Source of the DNA: an uncultured Clostridium sp.
Lineage (GTDB): Bacteria; Bacillota; Clostridia; Lachnospirales; Lachnospiraceae
Direction: 5' to 3'
Length of the DNA stretch: 22,518 bases
Assembly: GCA_900555045.1 (NCBI GenBank)
Contig: USJW01000077.1
Span: 1-22,518, forward strand
Made by a program: the position numbers and the translations under genes. Positions within the stretch are counted from its first letter, which is position 1. Every line of letters begins with the position of its first letter. Below the pieces are notes generated by a model. It was not told the origin of the DNA and ran no database searches. It saw only the letters and a list, made by a program, of their open reading frames with translations. Positions 14,932 through 21,763 of the stretch are shown here, one piece after another.

Positions 14932-15823
14932 CCTGTTTTCCACCGAAGAAAGCCGCGCCGATGCCCAGCGGGAACGGGTGCTGGAAATCCCCCTGTCTGA
15001 GCTGCACCCTTTTAAGAATCATCCGTTCAAAGTCAAGGATGATGAATCCATGATGGAGACTGCCGACAGCGTTCGGCAGTACGGGGTGCTGGTTCCAGCG
15101 ATTGCAAGACCTGACCCGGAGGGCGGTTATGAGCTGGTAGCCGGACACAGGCGGCACAGAGCCAGCGAACTTGCCGAGAAAGAAACCATGCCGGTCATTG
15201 TCCGAGACTTGGATGATGATGCCGCCACCATCATCATGGTGGACAGCAACTTACAGCGGGAAAGCCTGCTCCCCAGCGAAAGAGCCTTTGCCTACAAGAT
15301 GAAACTGGAGGCTATGCGACACCAGGGAGAACGCATGGATTTAACTTCCGCCCAAGTTGGGCGGAAGTTAGCTGGTAAAGAATCCAGAGAAATTTTGGCG
15401 GAACAGGTCGGCCAAAGCCGTAACCAGATTTCCCGCTATATCCGTCTGACAGAACTGATTCCTGAATTGATGGATATGGTGGATGAAAAGAAGATTGCCC
15501 TGAACCCTGCCTATGAGCTGTCGTTCCTCAAAAAAGAGGAACAGGTGCAGCTTTTGGACGCGATGGACAGCGAACAGGCTACCCCCTCTCTCTCCCAGGC
15601 CCAGCGGCTCAAGAAATTCAGCCAGGAGGGGCATTTATCCATTGATGTGATGCGGGCGATCATGGGCGAGGAAAAGAAAAGCGATCTGGATAAGGTGACA
15701 TTCACCTCTGACACTTTGCGGAAGTATTTTCCCAAGAGCTACACACCCCAGCGGATGCAGGAAACCATTATCAAGCTGCTGGAACAGTGGCAGAAAAAGC
15801 GCCAGCAACAACATGAACGCTGA
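14888..15823 (+). CDS. parB: ParB-family partition protein
   Basis: 311 residues. The N-terminal ParB/Srx nuclease-like domain (about 30-125) contains the CTP-binding GHRRHRAS box at 86-93 and NLQRESLLPSERAFAYK (121-137). A central helix-turn-helix lies at about 160-190 (REILAEQVGQSRNQISRYIRL), followed by a charged C-terminal region for dimerisation. The start is an unusual TTG at 14888, but it is well supported: a GGAGGTGA ribosome binding site ends 6 bases before it, inside the parA gene. Its coding region carries a long perfect palindrome at 15342-15370 that could be its own binding site. Confidence 0.92.
   Translation: MKSSAKKVELASVDDLFSTEESRADAQRERVLEIPLSELHPFKNHPFKVKDDESMMETADSVRQYGVLVPAIARPDPEGGYELVAGHRRHRASELAEKETMPVIVRDLDDDAATIIMVDSNLQRESLLPSERAFAYKMKLEAMRHQGERMDLTSAQVGRKLAGKESREILAEQVGQSRNQISRYIRLTELIPELMDMVDEKKIALNPAYELSFLKKEEQVQLLDAMDSEQATPSLSQAQRLKKFSQEGHLSIDVMRAIMGEEKKSDLDKVTFTSDTLRKYFPKSYTPQRMQETIIKLLEQWQKKRQQQHER
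15342..15370. repeat. perfect 14-bp-arm palindrome inside parB (parS candidate)
   Basis: TAACTTCCGCCCAA (15342-15355), one central G, then its exact complement (15357-15370). It has no U-tract, so it is not a terminator. It lies in the codons just before the helix-turn-helix region. Length and perfection are like parS centromere sites, which are ~16-bp palindromes close to or inside parAB. Confidence 0.6.
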
Positions 15824-15837
15824 GAAAGGAGCAGCCT

Positions 15838-16113
15838 ATGAGGGATATTTCAGCCCGTGAGCTGAAAGGACACAACATTCTCGCCGTGGAGCGTTTTCAG
15901 GATAACACCCGCCGAATGATTGAGTTTTCCGTCCTGCGTTCCTGTGCTTACGGCAGCCCCGGCGATGAAATTCGGTTGTTTCTTACGGAGGACGGCTATC
16001 AGGCCGCCCTCCTGAGTCAGCAGCGCCGGGAAATCAAAATCAAGCGGTACGCCCGTATCATCGAGGGCCATATCCTCGATTTTAAACCGGACAAGCGCCG
16101 CCGCCACTCATAA
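15838..16113 (+). CDS. small ICE protein, paralogue of the 18096-18407 product
   Basis: 91 residues, basic, no signal peptide or membrane segment. I do not recognise a named family. Residues about 15-80 align without large gaps with the product of 18096-18407: both have RFxxNTRxMIxFxVL, RLFLxExGY, AL-SQ and IKI followed by an A-x4-G segment. The core looks like a short alpha/beta fold of four strands. The ATG at 15838 has AAAGGAG 6 bases upstream, and the gene follows parB by 14 bases. It is probably an accessory replication, partition or regulation protein of the element; the role is unknown. Confidence 0.75.
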   Translation: MRDISARELKGHNILAVERFQDNTRRMIEFSVLRSCAYGSPGDEIRLFLTEDGYQAALLSQQRREIKIKRYARIIEGHILDFKPDKRRRHS

Positions 16114-16140
16114 ACAAGTGATTACTGCGAAAGGAAAGGA

Positions 16141-16332
16141 ATGAATATGTGTACTGTAAAGGAAATCCGGGAAGCAATCCGAGAGGATTACCATTCCCAG
16201 CATGATATGGAATCCGGCGAGATTGACCGTGTTTTGCAAACTCTGCCATTCTCTCAGGGAAATGACCTGCTGGACAAACCGCCCATCCCCAAGCGCCCCT
16301 ACCGGCGCAGAAAAAGTGAACAAAACAGCTGA
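16141..16332 (+). CDS. small basic/acidic ICE protein, unknown function
   Basis: 63 residues: an acidic helical N-terminal half (VKEIREAIREDYHS.. DRVLQTLPF) and a Pro/Arg-rich C-terminus (KRPYRRRKSE). No known domain recognised. AAGGAAAGGA directly precedes the ATG at 16141; an ATG two codons later (16147) is spaced slightly better and could be the true start. It lies between the previous small gene and an intrinsic terminator. Its position in the parB-initiator interval suggests a plasmid-maintenance role, but nothing in the sequence proves it. Confidence 0.65.
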   Translation: MNMCTVKEIREAIREDYHSQHDMESGEIDRVLQTLPFSQGNDLLDKPPIPKRPYRRRKSEQNS

Positions 16333-16334
16333 CT

Positions 16335-16368
16335 GCCACAATTCTTTTTACAGGATTGTGGCTTTTTT
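16335..16368 (+). terminator. intrinsic terminator within ICE gene train
   Basis: GCCACAAT (16335-16342) pairs with ATTGTGGC (16355-16362), followed by six T (16363-16368). It lies three bases after the small gene and 33 bases before the initiator-like gene, which therefore needs its own promoter or readthrough. Confidence 0.8.
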
Positions 16369-16401
16369 CATACCCTGAGAAATTTGGAAGGAGTGAGGTC
16401 A

Positions 16402-17280
16402 ATGGCCGTATTTCGCATTGAACGAACCAGAGATTATACCGTGATGAGCAACCATCATTTACGCAACGGGAAACTGTCCCTCAAGGCAAAGGGGCTTCTT
16501 TCCATGATGCTGTCCTTGCCGGAGGACTGGAACTACACCACCAGAGGGCTTGCTGCCATCTGCAAAGAGGGTGTGGACGCTATCGGCGGTGCGCTGCGGG
16601 AACTGGAAACTGCCGGGTACATTGTCCGCCATCAGCTGCGGGACCGGCAGGGCCGGATCAGCGATACCGAGTATGTCATCTATGAGCAGCCACAGCCGAA
16701 GAACCCGGATACGCCCCAGCCGGATACGGCTTCACCAGATACGGAAAACCCGGATATGGAGAAACCGGATACGGAAAAGCCCGCAGAATTAAATATAGAG
16801 AAATCAAATACTCAAAAATCAATTACTTATGGATCAAGTACCGATTCCATTCCCTTCCGGGAGCCAGCGGCGGCAAGACCGCCGGAACGGAAAGGAAGGG
16901 ATGCGATGTCTGTCACAGAGATAGAAAATTATCGAGAATTGATTTTAGAGAACATCGAGTATGACCACCTGTGCCGGGAGTTTACCACCTACCGGGAGGA
17001 CCTGGACGAGATTGTGGAGTTGATGGTAGAAACGGTCTGCGCCAAGCGGAAAACCACTCGGATTGCAGGCAGCGACTTCCCCCATGAAATCGTGCGGTCC
17101 CGTTTTTTGAAGCTGGACAGCGAGCATATCCGGTTTGTCATGGACAGTTTGCAGAAAAACACCACCGAGGTCCGCAACATAAAGCAATACCTGCTGACGG
17201 TGCTGTTCAACGCACCCACCACCATCAGCAACCACTACACCTCTCTGGTCAACCACGATATGAACACAGGCGGCTGGTAA
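16402..17280 (+). CDS. replication-initiator-like protein: winged helix plus DUF6017
   Basis: 292 residues. Residues 1-95 form a winged-helix replisome-organiser-type domain (LSLKAKGLLSMMLSLPEDWNYTTRGLA, then GALRELETAGYIVR as recognition helix and wing). Residues 96-130 are a repeat linker of five PDT-type pentapeptides, then a polar linker to about 165. The C-terminal part (170-292) resembles DUF6017, which is found on ICE and plasmid proteins with such N-termini. I infer a replication initiator. ATG 16402 follows GGAAGGAGTGAGG; the in-frame TTG at 16384 is inside that site. The linker DNA is iteron-like and is followed by a very A+T-rich stretch, as in initiator genes that contain their own origin. 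Confidence 0.82.
   Translation: MAVFRIERTRDYTVMSNHHLRNGKLSLKAKGLLSMMLSLPEDWNYTTRGLAAICKEGVDAIGGALRELETAGYIVRHQLRDRQGRISDTEYVIYEQPQPKNPDTPQPDTASPDTENPDMEKPDTEKPAELNIEKSNTQKSITYGSSTDSIPFREPAAARPPERKGRDAMSVTEIENYRELILENIEYDHLCREFTTYREDLDEIVELMVETVCAKRKTTRIAGSDFPHEIVRSRFLKLDSEHIRFVMDSLQKNTTEVRNIKQYLLTVLFNAPTTISNHYTSLVNHDMNTGGW
16702..16840. repeat. five 15-bp tandem repeats plus A+T-rich stretch, in-gene origin candidate
   Basis: CCGGATACG or a one-base variant starts at 16705, 16720, 16735, 16750 and 16765, an exact 15-bp period. The next 55 bases (16786-16840) contain only about one G or C in five, unlike the rest of the gene. Iterons beside an unwinding-type region are the usual build of a replication origin. 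The alternative is simple expansion of a proline-rich protein linker. Confidence 0.5.
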
Positions 17281-17293
17281 GGCCGTCTTTTTT
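17269..17293 (+). terminator. terminator overlapping the initiator gene stop
   Basis: GGCGGC (17269-17274) pairs with GCCGTC (17282-17287, one G-U pair) around a short loop holding the stop codon, then TTTTTT (17288-17293). The stem is short but the U-tract is complete. Confidence 0.55.
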
Positions 17294-17329
17294 CATCCCA
17301 CAACAACGAATTTTACAGGAGGTTACGCT

Positions 17330-18073
17330 ATGAACCAGATGGAAATTTTCAAAAACCCGGAGTTTGGGGCTATCCGCGCCGTGGAGATTGACGGGGAGCC
17401 TTGGCTGGTTGGAAAGGACGTGGCGCTGGCGCTGGGGTATAAAAACCCGCAAGAGGCTATCCGCAACCACGTTGACGCAGAGGACAAGGGGGTGAGCGAA
17501 ATTCTCACCCCCGGCGGGATGCAGAAACTCCCCATCATCAACGAATCTGGCCTGTATTCCCTGGTGTTGTCCAGCAAGCTCCCCAAAGCAAAGCAGTTCC
17601 GCCGATGGGTTACGTCCGAGGTGTTGCCCACTATCCGCAAACATGGTGCTTATATCACCAGAGAAAAGCTGTGGGAGGTTGCGACTTCCCCGGAAGCCAT
17701 GATGAAGCTCTGCTCCGATCTGCTGGCCGAACGCGAGAAAAATGCGGCGCTGCGGGAGGAAAACGCCATGCTGGAGGGCAAGGCAGCCTTTTACGACCTG
17801 TTCATCGACCTCAAGCACAGCACCAATCTCCGCACCACCGCCAAAGAACTGGTTGTGCCGGAACGCCGGTTTGTCCGGTTCCTGCTGGAACAGCGGTTTG
17901 TCTATCGCACAGCGTCCGGGAATGTGCTGCCGTATGCCAAATCTGCCAATGACGGCCTGTTCTGCGTCAAGGACTACTGCAACCATGGGCATACCGGCTC
18001 CTATACGCTGGTAACGCCCCAGGGCAAGCTCTACTTTGCTCAGTTGCGGGAAATGATTTTGCTGGTCTCATAA
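17330..18073 (+). CDS. phage-type antirepressor: BRO-N plus KilAC
   Basis: 247 residues. The BRO N-terminal domain (about 5-110) shows EPWLVGKDVALALGYKNP, the NESGLYSLVLSSK motif and the KQFRRWVTSEVLPTIRKHGAY end. A short coiled coil follows (about 135-160, LLAEREKNAALREENAMLE), then a KilAC/ANT domain (about 165-245) with TTAKELVVPERRFVRFLLEQRFVYR. Such proteins bind DNA and relieve repression in phages; on ICEs they probably switch transfer or maintenance genes. AGGAGGT is 7 bases before the ATG at 17330. The gene contains a strong internal hairpin at 17488-17512. Confidence 0.9.
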   Translation: MNQMEIFKNPEFGAIRAVEIDGEPWLVGKDVALALGYKNPQEAIRNHVDAEDKGVSEILTPGGMQKLPIINESGLYSLVLSSKLPKAKQFRRWVTSEVLPTIRKHGAYITREKLWEVATSPEAMMKLCSDLLAEREKNAALREENAMLEGKAAFYDLFIDLKHSTNLRTTAKELVVPERRFVRFLLEQRFVYRTASGNVLPYAKSANDGLFCVKDYCNHGHTGSYTLVTPQGKLYFAQLREMILLVS

Positions 18074-18095
18074 GAACGGAAAGGAAGTGGGTTTT

Positions 18096-18407
18096 ATGCA
18101 GGAAAGCAAAACAATCGGTCAGCTGATGGAGGAAATGCGCCGGAAAGCCGGGGCGCAGAATTATCATGGTCATGACTACATGGACCTTCAGCGATTTGCG
18201 GAAAACACCCGGCACATGATTATTTTTGATGTGCTGACACATGACTCCCCGGTGGGCTGGAAAGGAGAACGCACCCGCCTGTTTTTGTCAGAAATAGGCT
18301 ATGAAAAAGCTCTGGACAGTCAGTCAAAGGGGCAGATCAAGATTCTCAGCCATGCAAAGGTCAGAAATGGAGATTTGTTTTATGATCGGTCTACTCAGAT
18401 TCGTTGA
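18096..18407 (+). CDS. small ICE protein, paralogue of the 15838-16113 product
   Basis: 103 residues. It has an N-terminal helical extension (MQESKTIGQLMEEMRRKAG) and then the same core as the product of 15838-16113: RFAENTRHMIIFDVL, RLFLSEIGYEKALDSQ and IKILSHAKVRNGDLFY. No named family recognised. ATG 18096 is preferred, since AAGGA at 18081-18085 is correctly placed for it, whereas the GTG three codons earlier almost touches that site. It lies directly after the antirepressor gene. Two copies of the same fold in one replication/regulation cluster suggest a heteromer or divergent regulatory roles. Confidence 0.75.
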   Translation: MQESKTIGQLMEEMRRKAGAQNYHGHDYMDLQRFAENTRHMIIFDVLTHDSPVGWKGERTRLFLSEIGYEKALDSQSKGQIKILSHAKVRNGDLFYDRSTQIR

Positions 18408-18436
18408 GGGCAGTCCAATGAAGAAGTATCTTCTCC

Positions 18437-18466
18437 GGCGGCTGGTAGTCCCGCCTTAGATTTTTT
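18437..18466 (+). terminator. weak terminator-like hairpin before pcfB
   Basis: GGCGG (18437-18441) and CCGCC (18451-18455) with a 9-base loop, then TTAGA and six T (18461-18466). The gap from 18408 to 18507 holds nothing else I can name except the pcfB ribosome binding site. Confidence 0.4.
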
Positions 18467-18507
18467 GAACCATCCCTGCAAAATCCGTGGAAAGGAGGCG
18501 TTATCCC

Positions 18508-19008
18508 ATGCAGGAAGAAGTGGAAAACAGAACTTTAACTCTGGTAGTCAGCGGAACAAAGTTCACCGGGCGGCTATTTAAGGCTGCCATTTGTAAATAC
18601 CTTGCCCACCGCAAGGAAAAGAAACTGCAAAAGCAGAGATGCCGGGACGCGCCTGTGAAGCCCCAGGGCAAACAGACGGTCAAGCAGCTTGTGGGACAGA
18701 ACCAGGGCGTATCCAACATTGAGCTTACTGACCCCTCCATCAAGGAGTTTGAAAAGATCGCCCGGAAATACGGTGTGGATTATGCGGTGAAGAAAGACCG
18801 CAGCACCTCCCCGCCCAAGTACCTGATCTTTTTCAAAGGCCGTGACGCCGATGCGCTGACCGCTGCTTTCACCGAGTACACCGGCAAAAAGGTCAAAAAA
18901 GCAGAAAAAACAGAGCGCCCGTCCGTGTTGGCAAAGCTGAACCAGTTCAAAGAGCTGGTCAAAAATGCCGTGGTGGACCGCACCAAGCGAAAGGAGCTGG
19001 AACGATGA
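18508..19008 (+). CDS. PcfB family (DUF3801) conjugation accessory protein
   Basis: 166 residues. The central DUF3801 core is visible: VSNIELTDPSIKEFEKIARKYGVDYAVKKD, then PPKYLIFFKGRDADALTAAFTEY. The C-terminus is Lys-rich. In pCF10, PcfB is a relaxosome accessory factor that links the processed DNA to the coupling protein PcfC; here the gene directly precedes virD4 and overlaps it by 4 bases, fitting that role. ATG 18508 follows AAAGGAGG with 9 bases spacing; the in-frame GTG at 18487 lies ahead of that site and is rejected. Confidence 0.88.
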   Translation: MQEEVENRTLTLVVSGTKFTGRLFKAAICKYLAHRKEKKLQKQRCRDAPVKPQGKQTVKQLVGQNQGVSNIELTDPSIKEFEKIARKYGVDYAVKKDRSTSPPKYLIFFKGRDADALTAAFTEYTGKKVKKAEKTERPSVLAKLNQFKELVKNAVVDRTKRKELER

Positions 19009-20837
19009 AAAAACAGCTTGACATCAAAAAGCTCCTGATTTTGAACCTGCCATATATCCTGATGGGGCTGTTTGCTACCAACTTCGGAGAAGCATGGCGG
19101 CTGGCCGTGGGTGCGGACGCTTCGGCAAAGCTGCTCTCGTTCTTCTCTACACTGCCGGTGGCGCTGGCCAGCTGGTGGCCCAGCCTGCACCCGCTGGACC
19201 TGCTGGTGGGCCTGTGCTGCGGCGGTGGCCTGCGCCTGGCGGTCTATCTCAAGAGCAAGAACGCCAAGAAGTACCGGCATGGCATGGAATACGGCTCCGC
19301 CCGATGGGGAACCCATGAGGACATTGCGCCCTACATCGACCCGGTATTCCAGAACAATGTGATTCTGACGAAAACGGAAAGCCTGACCATGAACAGCCGC
19401 CCCAAGGACCCCAAGACCGCCAGAAACAAAAATGTGCTGGTGATCGGCGGCTCCGGTTCCGGTAAGACCCGATTCTGGCTGAAACCCAACCTGATGCAGA
19501 TGCACAGCTCCTATGTGGTCACAGACCCCAAAGGCACGATTCTGGTGGAGTGCGGTAAGATGCTCCAGCGCGGGACCCCCAAGTTGGGCAAGGACGGCAA
19601 GCCCATGAAAGATAAGCGCGGCAAGGTCATTTATGAGCCGTACCGGATTAAGGTCCTCAATACCATCAACTTCAAAAAGTCCATGCACTACAATCCTTTT
19701 GCCTATCTGCACAGCGAAAAGGACATTTTGAAGCTGGTTACGACCTTAATAGCGAATACAAAGGGAGAGGGCAAAGCCGGGGACGATTTTTGGGTCAAGG
19801 CGGAGACGCTTTTGTACTGCGCCCTCATCGGGTATATCCACTATGAAGCTCCGGTGGAGGAACAGAACTTCTCCACCCTCATTGAGTTCATCAACGCTAT
19901 GGAAGTCCGTGAGGATGACGAGGAGTTCAAGAACCCGGTGGACCTGATGTTTGACGCACTGGAAGCGGAAAAGCCCAACCATTTCGCGGTCAGACAATAT
20001 AAAAAATACAAGCTGGCAGCGGGCAAAACCGCAAAATCAATCCTGATTTCCTGCGGTGCGCGCCTTGCCGTGTTCGATATTGCCGAACTGCGGGAGGTTA
20101 CAGCATACGACGAGCTGGAGCTGGATACCCTGGGAGACCGGAAAACGGCCCTGTTCCTCATTATGAGCGACACGGACGATTCCTTTAACTTCCTGATCTC
20201 CATGTGTTACACCCAGCTTTTTAACCTCCTGTGCGAAAAAGCCGACGATGTGTACGGCGGGCGGTTGCCGGTCCATGTGCGCTGTCTTATCGACGAGTGC
20301 GCCAACATCGGCCAGATTCCCAAGCTGGAAAAGCTGGTGGCTACCATCCGAAGCCGTGAGATCTCCGCCTGTCTGGTGTTGCAGGCGCAGAGCCAGCTCA
20401 AAGCCATCTACAAGGACAACGCCGATACCATCATCGGCAACATGGATTGCTCCATTTTCCTGGGCGGCAAGGAGCCAACCACCCTCAAGGAACTGGCCGC
20501 TGTGCTTGGGAAAGAGACCGTCGACACCTACAACACCGGCGAGAGCCGTGGGCGGGAAACCTCTCACTCGCTCAACTATCAAAAATTGGGGAAAGAGCTG
20601 ATGAGCCAGGACGAGCTGGCCGTTATGGACGGCGGCAAGTGCATCCTCCAGCTGCGCGGTGTGCGGCCTTTCCTTTCGGATAAGTACGACATCACCAAGC
20701 ATCCCAATTTCAAGTACACAGCCGACGCAAGCGACAAGAACGCCTTTGATATTGAAGCGTTTTTATCCGCACGGCTGAAGCTCAAGCCCAACGAGGTCTG
20801 CGACGTGTACGAAGTGGACGCTGTGGGCGACGAATGA
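19005..20837 (+). CDS. VirD4-type conjugative coupling protein (CD1115 family)
   Basis: 610 residues. The N-terminus has two membrane segments (about 9-27 and 62-82). The cytoplasmic ATPase follows with Walker A GGSGSGKT (148-155), SYVVTDPKGTILVECGKML (169-187) and Walker B RCLIDECANIG (426-436), then QAQSQLKAIY and the C-terminal LRGVRPFLSDKYDITKHP block. The length and motifs match VirD4/TraG/PcfC proteins, which bring the relaxase-DNA complex to the type IV secretion channel. The start ATG overlaps the pcfB stop (ATGA), so translation is coupled. It is intact and is the best evidence that the element is or was conjugative. Confidence 0.95.
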   Translation: MKKQLDIKKLLILNLPYILMGLFATNFGEAWRLAVGADASAKLLSFFSTLPVALASWWPSLHPLDLLVGLCCGGGLRLAVYLKSKNAKKYRHGMEYGSARWGTHEDIAPYIDPVFQNNVILTKTESLTMNSRPKDPKTARNKNVLVIGGSGSGKTRFWLKPNLMQMHSSYVVTDPKGTILVECGKMLQRGTPKLGKDGKPMKDKRGKVIYEPYRIKVLNTINFKKSMHYNPFAYLHSEKDILKLVTTLIANTKGEGKAGDDFWVKAETLLYCALIGYIHYEAPVEEQNFSTLIEFINAMEVREDDEEFKNPVDLMFDALEAEKPNHFAVRQYKKYKLAAGKTAKSILISCGARLAVFDIAELREVTAYDELELDTLGDRKTALFLIMSDTDDSFNFLISMCYTQLFNLLCEKADDVYGGRLPVHVRCLIDECANIGQIPKLEKLVATIRSREISACLVLQAQSQLKAIYKDNADTIIGNMDCSIFLGGKEPTTLKELAAVLGKETVDTYNTGESRGRETSHSLNYQKLGKELMSQDELAVMDGGKCILQLRGVRPFLSDKYDITKHPNFKYTADASDKNAFDIEAFLSARLKLKPNEVCDVYEVDAVGDE

Positions 20838-21055
20838 TGTTCCGCTGTGAAAGGAGTGGTTTTATCTATTCGCCTTACCTGCCCCCTGCGGGGCCATTGG
20901 CGTACAAAGCGGACAATCGCACAAAAAAATAATGAAAAAGGAGGACAGCCGGAATCAGGCCCCCGGAAACCGGGCGGCGGATTGTTCCGGCTTTTGTATG
21001 CCTATGAAACATGACTGACAAACTTTATCAAAATGATTCCGGCTAACAATTATTT
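20838..21055 (+). other. non-coding gap between virD4 and maff2 with hairpin
   Basis: 218 bases without a supportable gene. Two Shine-Dalgarno-like stretches occur (AAAGGAG near 20850 and AAGGAGG near 20940), but neither has a start codon at a normal distance. AGCCGGAA (20947-20954) pairs with TTCCGGCT (20985-20992) around a nested CCGG/CCGG stem and is followed by a short T run (to 20995), so it may be a terminator or an RNA structure controlling the genes after virD4. Confidence 0.45.
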
Positions 21056-21196
21056 ATGGAATTTTTCAATCAGGCAATCACCGTTTTGCAGACCCTCGTT
21101 ATTGCCCTGGGTGCCGGTCTCGGCGTGTGGGGCGTCATCAACCTGCTGGAAGGTTACGGAAATGATAACCCAGGTGCAAATGCTCATGTGCGGTAA
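21056..21196 (+). pseudogene. Maff2-family membrane protein, truncated
   Basis: 46 residues: MEFFNQAITVLQTLVIALG, then GAGLGVWGVINLLEGYGNDNPGA, which is the characteristic N-terminal two-thirds of Maff2 mobile-element proteins, with one membrane helix. In intact family members the protein goes on for 20-25 residues after NPGA with a Gly-rich second helix. Here it ends with NAHVR and a stop. The break coincides with a sharp fall in G+C at about 21178, so an insertion or rearrangement has cut the gene. No clear ribosome binding site precedes the ATG. Family members lie next to virD4 in intact elements, as here. Confidence 0.75.
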
Positions 21197-21283
21197 AGTA
21201 ATAAAAAGATTTAGGTAGCCGCCTTAACTATTCCTAAATAAGATAATATGCACAGTATTTTCTCGTAAATAGAAAATAAATTA

Positions 21284-21312
21284 TTGCATTTTACCAATTA
21301 TTATGTTAAAAT
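21284..21312 (+). promoter_or_regulatory. strong sigma-A-type promoter of cargo genes
   Basis: TTGCAT (21284-21289) and TAAAAT (21307-21312) separated by exactly 17 bases in A+T-rich DNA, 48 bases before the first cargo start codon. Confidence 0.6.
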
Positions 21313-21359
21313 GACAATGTAACAAAGAGCTATGTATTTTTAAGGAAAGGGAGGAACTT

Positions 21360-21649
21360 ATGAATTTAAGAAAATCTATTTTAGCACTTTCAGTAGTAGC
21401 TGGAATTGTAGCTGCTCCAATGACTGTATTTGCCGCTCATACTCATAGTTGGGGTTCTCCCCAGTACTATGGATATGAAGATGAAATGACTGGGATAAAT
21501 GTGCGACACGTCATGTATATAATTACAAACAATGTTTAATTTGTGGAGAAGTAAGCATTTATGAAGTTGAGACGATTGAAATGTCTCACAAATGGGTGAA
21601 TGGTGCATGTGTATATTGCAACAAAGGTTACGCGAAAGAGATAAATTAA
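21360..21649 (+). pseudogene. secreted Cys/His-rich small protein, single-base frameshift
   Basis: The ATG at 21360 has GGGAGG 5 bases upstream. The first frame gives a clear Sec signal peptide (MNLRKSILALSVVAG.. VFAA, cleavage about residue 26) followed by HTHSWGSPQYYGYEDEMTG, then leaves the frame and stops at 21539. The -1 frame continues without a stop to 21649 with KCATRHVYNYKQCLICGE, then SHKWVNGACVYCNKGYAKEIN. That is a zinc-ribbon-like pattern (CxxC, HxW, CxxC) known from Clostridia cell-surface proteins. One extra A in the AAA run at 21497-21499 would restore an ~96-residue protein. So this is a recent frameshift, a phase-variable site or a sequencing error. Confidence 0.65.
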
Positions 21650-21687
21650 CATAGTATCATTACCGGCAAGTTTATAATCAAAAAATA

Positions 21688-21741
21688 GAAAGCATTGAGA
21701 ATATTTCAAAATTTCTTGAAAGTACTCTCAGTGCTTTCTTT
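21688..21741 (+). other. long imperfect hairpin between the two cargo genes
   Basis: GAAAGCATTGAGAATATTTC-AA (21688-21709) folds onto CTTGAAAGTACTCTCAGTGCTTTC (21715-21738) with few mismatches and a small loop, followed by only TTT. It can act as a weak terminator or RNA-stability element between the genes. Confidence 0.55.
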
Positions 21742-21763
21742 GATAATATGAAAGGAGAAATAA

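Noticed and set aside
20847..21018. Short frames of 55 codons (GTG 20847) and 28 codons (ATG 20932) between virD4 and maff2
   Set aside because: Neither has a correctly spaced ribosome binding site or recognisable protein features, and both run through the hairpin.
21033..21218. 61-codon frame over the maff2 region ending MLMCGKVIKRFR, with a leader-peptide look
   Set aside because: It is out of frame with the clear Maff2 match over most of its length; the last 12 codons resemble resistance-gene leader peptides, but no resistance gene follows.
21209..21239. Inverted repeat ATTTAGG/CCTAAAT near the left border of the cargo, as a transposon end
   Set aside because: Both arms lie at the same border and no matching copy is visible at the other border; too short to support a transposon.
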